Positions 45,264 through 53,088 of a stretch of 64,000 nucleotides of DNA are shown one piece after another. Positions within the stretch are counted from its first letter, which is position 1. Each line of letters opens with the position of its first letter. The notes below the pieces were generated by a model. The model was not told where the DNA came from and did not search any database. It worked only from the letters and a program-made list of their open reading frames with translations. The translations under genes and the position numbers were made by a program. The DNA comes from Miscanthus floridulus (taxonomy: Eukaryota > Streptophyta > Magnoliopsida > Poales > Poaceae): positions 77,935,739 to 77,999,738 of the forward strand of contig NC_089583.1 in assembly GCF_019320115.1 (NCBI RefSeq), given 5' to 3'.

Positions 45264-45480
45264 CACCAGCATGCAATAGGTGTATCGGAAGGAGTGACCC
45301 TACTGGAATTCGAGGAACCGAGCGAGCAGCAGCAGCCGAATCCGGAGGTTCAGGAGGTGCAGCTCTCAGGAGAAGTGCTAGACGAGGTTGCCGTTGAGTG
45401 CCCGGATCACCGTCCGTGCAACTTTATGAAAGGCAAGCCCCAAAGCATATTAAGCCTCCTAATTTCCGAAATGCAGTTAC
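45264..45480 (+). other. conserved short reading frame inside the LTR
   Basis: The frame reads LEFEEPSEQQQPNPEVQEV and VECPDHRPCNF without an ATG in its open part. The same frame exists in the 3' LTR near 55283-55500, where one CAG codon (45351) has become TAG (55362). It may be an upstream coding remnant or simply LTR sequence. No domain recognised. Confidence 0.35.
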
Positions 45481-46451
45481 AGTATTATTGTTATATATAT
45501 ATATATATTGTTGCATTAAGTTTAGGTGTTGGATGCAAACATTTGCTGCATTGGTTATCCAATCCTTGTCTAGATATGGTTACCCTGAATCCTATGTAGC
45601 TCAGGCTTGTGTAGTGCTTAGCCCTGCTTTAACATGGTAGAAGTCAGGTGATTTCCTGTCACCTGTGAGATATAGGAAGATACATATGGCATGGTTGGCT
45701 ATATTTGCTATCGTGGAAAAGAACCAGTCTTAATTTGAAATGAAGATCGAACGGAGGCTTGTCGGTTTGCAGTGACTCCGTCTGTGTTGCTTAAGGACTG
45801 AATCTTGGAGCCTTTCCTATTCATGTTGAATGCATGCCTCGCTCTTAGTTGGCCGTGTCCGAAGACCGACCGCGAAGCCGAGTAGCTCACCTCAGGCCGG
45901 GAGTCGATAAGTATAAAGTGCACCTCAGAAAGGAGCCATAGGCGTGAGTCCAAGGGTAGGTGATTTAAAAGTCCTGATCGTCCTGGCAGAAGGGTAATCC
46001 CTGAGAGTGCTGGCGCTGATCGAACCCACGAATTTGGTTCCTGAGTTGTTCCAAAGGTGACCCACGGCTACCCTTGCAAAGTATGCTAGGGTGAGAGTTA
46101 GGAATACCCCCTCAGCTGAGTTGTAATTCGATTCGAGTCGCCGTCTCTCCTGGTTAGTGAGAACTTGACGGGCTTATCTCCAAAGTAGATACACTAAATA
46201 ACCTAATGGTTCAGAAATGATGATATGATGATGATAGCCTTATTATACCTGCTATGGTTAATATTGTTTGCTCCTAATAAGTGAGTGCTCTAGTATAGGT
46301 GCTAATCTAGTGGACAGGTAAATGATGATAACTTGGTACTAAGATAAATTGGTTACTATATTCATAAAGCTCTTTTATGCAACTGTGTCAAGCTAGCCCA
46401 CCTCATAAGCCTTGCATGATCCTTGGTGTCTTTTATTTCTGGTTTTGATGG

Positions 46452-46506
46452 GTAAGTCTAGCTGAGTACCTTCTCGTACTTAGGGTTTATCTCCCACCTG
46501 TTGCAG
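46452..46506 (+). promoter_or_regulatory. hairpin with intron-like borders in the LTR (5' copy)
   Basis: GGTAAGTCTAGCTGAGTACC is followed by TTCTCGTACTTAGG, and then by CCTGTTGCAG directly before ATGACC. The GTAAGT and TTGCAG borders look like splice sites 55 bases apart. Between them CTGAGTAC and GTACTYAG form an 8-bp stem with a 6-base loop. The 3' LTR copy at 56462-56516 has the stem without mismatch. At 55 bases an intron would be unusually short for a plant, so a structural or regulatory role is as likely. Confidence 0.45.
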
Positions 46507-46939
46507 ATGACCAGTTCTACTTTGGTTGGTGCAAGTACTGCCTTCTCCTCGCTAGGGATGAAGACTAGACTGTTGGGCGTGGTCTCTCCTAGTTCTCGTA
46601 CCTGATGATGCTTTTGCTGGACATGACTCAGATCTGGCAATGTATTTGAAAACGATGAAGTTATGTACTAAACTATGTTGCTTCCGCACATTCGAACTTG
46701 GTTTGTAATATTTTAATTGAACTCTGATGGATGTAATCTGAATGCTACTTGTGAAATGTTGTAACAAATGATGTGTTGTGTTGAATCACTACGGTCTTGG
46801 TTTGTATGTCGAGAGTTGGTTGAAATCCTTCGTGATTTCTGGACTACCGGGATTATGGGAGCTTAAGTACAGGAATTTGATCGCTTCGGTGATTGCTTTT
46901 GTACTTACGTTCTTGTGATTTGGTCGGTTCTGTTACAGC

Positions 46940-46951
46940 TGGCATCAGAGC
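46940..46951 (+). promoter_or_regulatory. primer-binding site of the chromovirus
   Basis: TGGCATCAGAGC lies two bases after the LTR end and matches the usual initiator tRNA-Met site TGGTATCAGAGC except at one base. Confidence 0.9.
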
Positions 46952-47683
46952 AAGATTCAACATTAAACATGTCATTTGTGTATTTAAAACAAAAGTATTT
47001 GCGAAAATCCTAAATTAAATACTAAGTATTGCTAGTGGTCATATCCCTTATGCCCAAATAAGGACTCTTAGGTGGCTTATTAAAGTACTAACTTGGGGGT
47101 TCCTGCTTATTTCTGTTTCGTCGTCCATACGGCGTGCTATTGTATGGATGCCATCCACTTGGGTGGTAATGTATGGATCAAAATACCTCTATGCTATGGT
47201 AAGTGGGAGTTGTGAGAGCATGACCGTCCAACTATCGGTCTAGGGGAGAGTAGTTGTGGTTGCTCGCATACTTACATGTTCAATCATGTATCTATGAGAG
47301 TACTTAAAATGTGGGTATCTCTGACGGGTAGCTGTGATACTAGAGTATATGCATCGGGGGATGTATGTATGAAAGTATTTAGTTTACATGCCTTTTTGGG
47401 AAATTATTGGGCTGAAATGAAATTTTCTGCAGGTACACTAACAACGTATCGTTGTAGATTGACTAGCTACCGTATACGAGAGAACGTATGTATGCCACCA
47501 TATATTTCGCTAGCCTTTAAATTTTTCTAGGTTTGTGAGGACATACGGATCGTGCATGCATCATGTTCAAGCATACATGGCATTTCTTGCATTACTCCCT
47601 CCTTTAAAATATGATTGTCTCGACTAATTAAATTTTGTGTCCCTTAAATGATTCTCCCCTTACGTCGCAACTTTTTGCTACAG
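46952..47683 (+). other. untranslated leader of the chromovirus
   Basis: AT-rich leader of about 730 bp without a sustained frame. It ends in CTTTTTGCTACAG directly before the ATG of the first ORF, which looks like a 3' splice site and could mark a spliced leader. Confidence 0.5.
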
Positions 47684-48262
47684 ATGGCGCGCATGAAACT
47701 CACTGCTCGCAAGTCCGTGGGAGGCAGGGCACCTCATCACTAGTTAGCTCCTTGTGAGCCCCGTCCTGAGCCTACTAAGGCGGAAAGGCTGAGGGTAGAG
47801 CTGGCTCGGGTGACTACTGAGAGGAATGCGGCTCAGCACCGTTTGGAGCAAGTAATGCAGGAACAGGACCAAGAGACCCTAGAGGTTCAGAGGTTGATAG
47901 TTGCTCACCGCAACTGTGAATGCATGTTGATTCATGTGATGAACCAATGGAATGAAGCCTGGCACGAAGAGAATGTGTTGAGAGCGCGACAGGTGGAGCT
48001 AGAGCAGCAGTTGGTAGTTGCCGAAGAGTACAATGACCATCTCCATGAGGAGGTTCACCTATTACACAATCAACTTCACCCTCTCCTGCCACCTGATGAT
48101 GAGGATGAGATGGGCTCTGGTGTCATCATGGCTGAAGGTGATGATGGCATTGAGGTCAATGGACCTAAGGACGTTCCACCTGATGAGGAGGAAGATGAGG
48201 AGTTAGAGCCTGCTAGTGATGAAGATGGAGGAGAGATCTTCGACACTGACTCCGAGGACTGA
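47684..48262 (+). pseudogene. chromovirus ORF with a histone H3-like N-terminus, coiled coil and acidic tail
   Basis: The ATG at 47684 gives MARMKLTARKSVGGRAPHH, then TAG (47741), then LAPCEPRPEP. Histone H3 begins MARTKQTARKSTGGKAPR. Of the first 21 mature residues 14 are identical, including Lys4, Arg8, Lys9 and Ser10. K14 is Arg, and R17/K18 are both His. No histone fold follows. Residues about 35-130 are a heptad-rich helical region (ERLRVELARVTTERNAAQHR through VELEQQLVVAEEYNDHLHEE). The last 60 or so residues are very acidic (PPDEEEDEELEPASDEDGGE). The ORF is 192 residues and open apart from the one TAG, which stands where H3 has Gln19 and fits a CAG transition. It precedes gag by 420 bp. 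The function is unknown; an H3-tail mimic is an inference from the match. Confidence 0.8.
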
Positions 48263-48684
48263 TGCGTAGTTTAGCTTACTACTTAGCTAATGCGCTAGAG
48301 CTAGTCTTTTGTTGATCCTCATGCATGAACGAGTAGCTTTGTATCAAGTTAATCGTTGGGATGTAATATCGAACCCTATGTTACCCTTGATGTAAGTTTG
48401 GAACCTCTATGGCTTGGATGTAACCTATCAAACATGTTATGCTCCACATATGTGAGCTTTTGATGAATTTCATCTTTGTAGTCTATAGATCTCGTTGTTG
48501 GTTAAGTTCATCGTATTTATGTGTCAATTGATGCGCTTGATGAGTTGTGTGATTGTGATGAATGATTGTGCCTCTATTGATTATATAAATGCATTCTCTC
48601 CAATGGACTCAGTTTGGCATAATTATACAATTCATCTACAAAAATTTCCACATCGTCAGTGCTCATTGGCTATACATTTCATAG

Positions 48685-49740
48685 ATGGCTTATAACCTTC
48701 GTCGTGGTCGTAGCATGGGAGATGAGGAACAACCACCTCCTCCACCGCCCACACCAGCTGAGCTAATGTAGATAGTTGTTGAAAGTCAGTGCATGCTAGC
48801 TGAGGCTATGCGCCATATGGCTAACCGTGATGACTGACATGTCCGCCAGGGACCCGAGTCAAACCAGTACAGCAGCTTTAAGGACTTCATGGACACAAAG
48901 CCTCCTATCTTTAGAGAGGCAGAAGAGCCATTACAAGCTAATGAATGGTTGAGCATGATAGAGCAAAGGTTTGGATTGCTCCGATTGACAGAAGGTATGA
49001 AGGCCTCGTATGTAGGACACCAGCTCCAAGGCCCTGCAGGCATCTAGTGGACCCATCATAGGACCACCTTCCCTGCAAACATTGAGATAGTTTGGGACCA
49101 GTTCTAGACAGCTTTCCAGGGACATTTTATCCCTCCTGGTCTCATGGCCATTAAGCATACCGAGTTTATGAAGCTAACCCAAGGCAACAAGAGTCTTAAT
49201 GAATACCTCCAGGCGTTCAACAACCTAGCAAGGTATGCTCCCGAGTTCGTGGATACTGATGCCAAGAAAATAGCTATCTTCAAGAGGGGGCTTTCCCCTA
49301 AACTGATGAAGTCTATGGGCAACTACAAGTGTGTCACCTTCAATGAGTTTATCAGTGACACCTTGACTCAGGAGAATAATGATAAGGTGTATGCTGCTTC
49401 CAAGACCCGTAAAAGAAACTTTGAGGTAGGTGCTTCTCAGTCTAAAGCACTAGTGGTATCCAAGACCCAGTATCGTCCACCCAATGCTAATGTCTAGTAC
49501 CGCCCACCTTAGAAGAAGAATCAAGCTAAAACTAGTTTCCGCAAGGGGTACACAATTTCCTTGCCAAAGAATACCTCTAGGCAGGGCAGCTCCAATGTTC
49601 CACCAGCAAACAGGCCATGCTAGAACTGTAACCAGCCTGGTCACTAGGCTAATAAGTGCCCCTATCCTTCCAAGCAGAATGCTCAGGGAAACATCCATTA
49701 GGGGCATGTTCACTATACTACTGAGGAGGAAATTCCTGCT
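48685..49740 (+). pseudogene. gag of the chromovirus
   Basis: The ATG at 48685 gives MAYNLRRGRSMGDEEQPPP. The capsid domain follows: FKDFMDTKPPIFREAEEPLQ, EWLSMIEQRFGLLRLTEGMK, then FMKLTQGNKSLNEYLQAFNN and RGLSPKLMKSMG, the order of the plant retrotransposon Gag family. The CCHC zinc knuckle (C-x2-C-x4-H-x4-C) is at about 49618-49660 with its Cys and His residues in place. TAG codons stand at two positions in and beside the knuckle (49621, 49645). Ten stops in this one frame (nine TAG, one TGA) inactivate it, while the frame itself has not shifted. Confidence 0.92.
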
Positions 49741-50190
49741 GGTGAAGTGGTCACCGCTGGTAAGTTCCTTGTTAATGATCACTCTGCAGTTGTGCTCTTT
49801 GATTCGGGTGCTTTGCATTCCTTTGTGAGTTCTACTTTTGCGTCTATGCATAAGATGAATGTGATTACAATTGTCAAGGGTGGTTACTGTATTAGTGCTG
49901 CTAGAAATAATATCCTGACTAACCAAGTAGTTAAAGATGTAAAGATTGAGATTGGGGATCGAGAGTTCCTTATGGATCTTGTAGTTCTACCGGGGGTAGG
50001 AATCGATGTAATCCTAGGAATGAAGTGGATGAGCGGGAATGGAGTGTTGATCGATACATCAACCCGTGTGGTAATGTTGAGGGATCCTGTGGATAAGAAG
50101 GGTTTTCTAGTGTAGTTACCTCGTGATATCTCTATCCACAATACAGCCAATGCTACCCTAGCCAAAGCCATTGAGGATATACCGGTTAGT
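49741..50190 (+). pseudogene. aspartic protease of the chromovirus
   Basis: VLFDSGALHSFVSSTFA has the catalytic Asp-Ser-Gly at 49801. VGIDVILGMKWM near 50002-50037 is the second conserved block and VLIDTSTRVVMLRD follows. The frame is continuous with gag. One TAG at 50113 and a shifted patch at about 50190-50230 follow. Confidence 0.92.
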
Positions 50191-50205
50191 CTGTGAGTTT
50201 CCTAG

Positions 50206-50985
50206 ATGTCTTCCCTGATGACTTGCCTAGGATTGCCTCCAAACCGTGATATAGAATTCAAGATAGAACTCATTCCAGGTACTGGCTCCTATTTCTCGAA
50301 GGCCTATAGAATGCCGCCCAATGAGTTGGCTGAGCTGAAGAGTCAGTTAAATGAGCTATTAAAGAAAGGTTTGATTCGGCCTAGTTCTTCTCCTTGGGGT
50401 TGTCCAGCTATCTTTGTGAAGAAGAAGGATGAGTCTCTGCGCATGTGCGTGGATTATCGCCCCCTTAATGCTGTTACCATCAAGAACAAATACCCTCTTC
50501 CTCGCATCAATATTCTGTTTGATCAACTCTCCAAAGCTAAGGTATTCTCCAAGATCGATTTGAGGTCTGGCTACCATTAGATCAAAATTCATCCTGAAGA
50601 TATACCTAAGACAGCTTTCTCTACTCGTTATGGCTTGTTCGAATACCTCGTCATGTCCTTTGGGTTGACAAATGCTCCGGCACACTTTATGTACCTGATG
50701 AATTCAGTATTCATGCCAGAATTAGGACAAGTTTGTCAGTCATGTTCATTGATGATATCCTTGTATATTCTCAGAATGAAGAAGAGCATACTGAACATCT
50801 GAGAATTGTTTTAACTCGGTTACGTGACAACTAGCTTTATGCTAAGTTCAGCAAGTGTGAATTCTGGTTGAACAAGATACCTTTTCTAGGTCATGTGTTA
50901 TCTGGTGAAGGAATTTTGGTTGACCCTACTAAGGTGCAAGAAGTCCTTGAGTGAAAGACACCTACTATGGTCACAGAAGTCTGAA
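50206..50985 (+). pseudogene. reverse transcriptase of the chromovirus
   Basis: RT blocks in order: [60 protein letters not shown], and [11 protein letters not shown] with a TAG at 50578. [20 protein letters not shown] follows and, after a frameshift near 50730, the FIDDIL catalytic motif and [20 protein letters not shown]. The two aspartates of the catalytic pair are encoded (near 50743-50748) but in the second frame. Stops at 50832, 50952 and 50982 follow. Confidence 0.92.
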
Positions 50986-51560
50986 GTTTCCTGGGTTTGG
51001 CTGGCTACTATCGTCGCTTTATCCCGGATTTCTCAAAAATTGTCAAGCCCATGACTCGATTACTTCAAAAGGATGAGAAGTTTGTGTGGACTCCGAGGTG
51101 TGAAGAGGCTTTCCACACTTCGTGGACCTTATTAACCTCTGCTCCTGTATTGGCACAACCTAACATCGAGAAGCCTTTTGATGTCTACTGTGATGCATGT
51201 GGCACCGGTTTGGGGTGTGTTCTTATGTAGGAGGGCCGAGTCATTGCTTATGTTTCGTGCCAGCTTCGAAAACATGAAGTCAACTATCCTACCCATGACT
51301 TAGAGCTAGCCGCGGTTGTTCATGCCCTGAAGATTTGGAGACATTACTTGCTGGGTAATGTGTGCAACATCTATACTGACCATAAAAGTCTCAAGTACAT
51401 CTTTACTCAACCCGAGTTGAACATGCGTCAATGACGATGGTTAGAATTAATCAAAGACTACAACCTTTAAGTGCACTACCATCCTGGTAAGGCAAATGTG
51501 GTTGCTGATGCCTTAAGCAGAAAGACCCATTGCAATTCCTTAGTTAGTGAAGACTTTCAT
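50986..51560 (+). pseudogene. RNase H region of the chromovirus
   Basis: The RT thumb end ([20 protein letters not shown]) is followed by RNase H blocks: [18 protein letters not shown] with TAG at 51228, [40 protein letters not shown] and KANVVADALSRK. The catalytic aspartates of DACGTG and TDHKSL are present. Stops at 51432 and 51468 are consistent with transitions at CG and CAA sites. Confidence 0.9.
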
Positions 51561-53065
51561 CTGGCACACCTCCTTCATCCTGTAGTACTCCACAATATCA
51601 CTGTGGATTGCTCTCTTAGAAGTCGAATTATCGAACTCCAGAAGACTGATGTAGGTGTGTTTCATATCAAGCGGAAGATGAAAGATCAGGAGACCAAGCA
51701 CTTTAGGGTCGATGACAAAGGAATTCTCTAGTTTAATGATAGGCTTGTAGTACCCAAAGACAAAGAACTTAGAAATCAAATTATGGCTGAAGCCTATTCT
51801 TCTAAATTGTCTATCCATCCTGGTAGCAGTAAAATGTATCAAGATCTCAAGCTGTATTATTGGTGGACCAAGATGAAGAAAGAAATCGTAGCCTACGTGG
51901 CAAGGTGCGATAACTGTTGCAGAGTCAAGGCTATTCACATGAGGCCTAGATTATTGCAGCCACTCTCTATTCCTGGCTAGAAGTGGGAAGAAATTAGCAT
52001 GTATTTCATTGTTGGATTACCCACTACCAAAAAGGGTTGTGATTCTATCTGGGTTATCGTAGATCATCTAACTAAATCTGCTCACTTTATTTCGGTCAAG
52101 TCTACCTATCACCCTCACAATTATGCTGAGATTTATTTTCAACAAGTGGTACGTCTTCATGGTGTACCCAAATCCATTGTTTCAGATAGAGGACCGCAAT
52201 TCACGGCTCACTTTTGGGAGTGCTTACATTAGAATCTTAGCACTCATCTAATCCACAGTTCTGCCTATCATCCGCAAGCATCAGGACAGACTGAGCGTGT
52301 TAATCAAATTCTTGAAGACATGCTTAGAGCTTGTCTTATCTCTTGCAAAGGCTCTTGGGAGGACTGGTTGCCTCTCGCTGAATTCTCTTATAACTATAGT
52401 TATCAAGAGAGTATCAAAATGGCTCCTTTTGAAGCTCATTATGGCCGCAAGTGTAGAACTCCTTTGAACTGGGTGGAACCCGGGGAAAAAAGATTCTATG
52501 GTATTGATTTTGTAAAAGAAGCCAAAGAGCAAGTCCGAACTATACAGAAGAATATGACTGCCGCTCAGGCTAGACAAAAGAGCTATGCTGACAAGAGAAG
52601 AAAACCTATTAAGTTTGAAGTAGGTGACCATGTTTATCTGAAGGTATCCCCTATGAAAGGAGTAAAACGTTTTGGAATCAAAAGGAAGCTTGAGCCTCGA
52701 TATGTTGGACCTTGCCGTATTATCGAGAAAAGTGGAAGAGTAGCATATAAGCTCGATCTACCATGTGAGATGGGAGCTATATTCCTGGTATTCCATGTGT
52801 CCCAGCTGAAGAAGTGTCTCTGTATTCCTGAGGAAAGAATAGCAACAAGGAAAATCAACTTGAAATCTGATCTTTCTTATGAGGAGAAGCCCGTGCAAGT
52901 TCTAGATACTAAAGAAAGAGTGACTCGTACGCAAGTAGTTAAGTTATACAAGGTAGTTTGGAGTAATCATAGTGAACGGGATGCAACCTGGGAGCGGGAA
53001 GATTATTTAAAGGAAAACTATCCGGCTTTCTATACTGATTGGTACGCTTTCCAAATCTCGGTATG
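51561..53065 (+). pseudogene. integrase with C-terminal chromodomain of the chromovirus
   Basis: The zinc-binding part reads HPGSSKMYQDLKLYYWW and RCDNCCRVKA. In the core the first catalytic Asp, expected in MDFIVGLP, is Tyr (MYFIVGLP, codon 52002). VDHLTKSAHF, SDRGPQFTAHFWE and the ASGQTERVNQ block with the catalytic Glu are intact. The GPF/Y-type region (RYVGPCRIIEKSGRVAYKL) follows. The C-terminus (VVKLYKVVWSNHSERDATWE and EREDYLKENYPAFY) is a chromodomain of the plant chromovirus type. The last 745 bases, 52320-53066, are uninterrupted. TAGs at 51729, 51978 and 52230 stand where Trp or Gln is expected. Chromodomains in this position are thought to guide insertion to heterochromatin. Confidence 0.92.
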
Positions 53066-53076
53066 AGATTTTTCTA

Positions 53077-53088
53077 AGGGGGGAGGGC
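53077..53088 (+). promoter_or_regulatory. polypurine tract of the chromovirus
   Basis: AGGGGGGAGGGC directly before the 3' LTR primes plus-strand DNA synthesis. Confidence 0.85.

Larger units (their letters stand above)
43269..46937 (+). repeat. 5' LTR of the chromovirus, truncated at its start
   Basis: Homology to the 3' LTR begins at TGCCCGACGCACTCG (43269, matching 54084) and ends at GGTTCTGTTACA. The first approximately 995 bp present at 53089-54083 are missing here. The segment at about 43947-44749 is present only in this copy. An unbroken full LTR would be about 4.7 kb, very long for a plant gypsy element. Confidence 0.9.

Noticed and set aside
47684..48262. Processed histone H3 pseudogene
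   Set aside because: Similarity ends after the tail at about residue 21. The histone fold is absent and the rest is a coiled-coil, acidic protein within a chromovirus.
47741..52232. Reassigned or suppressed TAG codons
   Set aside because: Plants read TAG as stop. TAG stands for both Gln and Trp here, which no single suppressor would explain, and deamination explains both.
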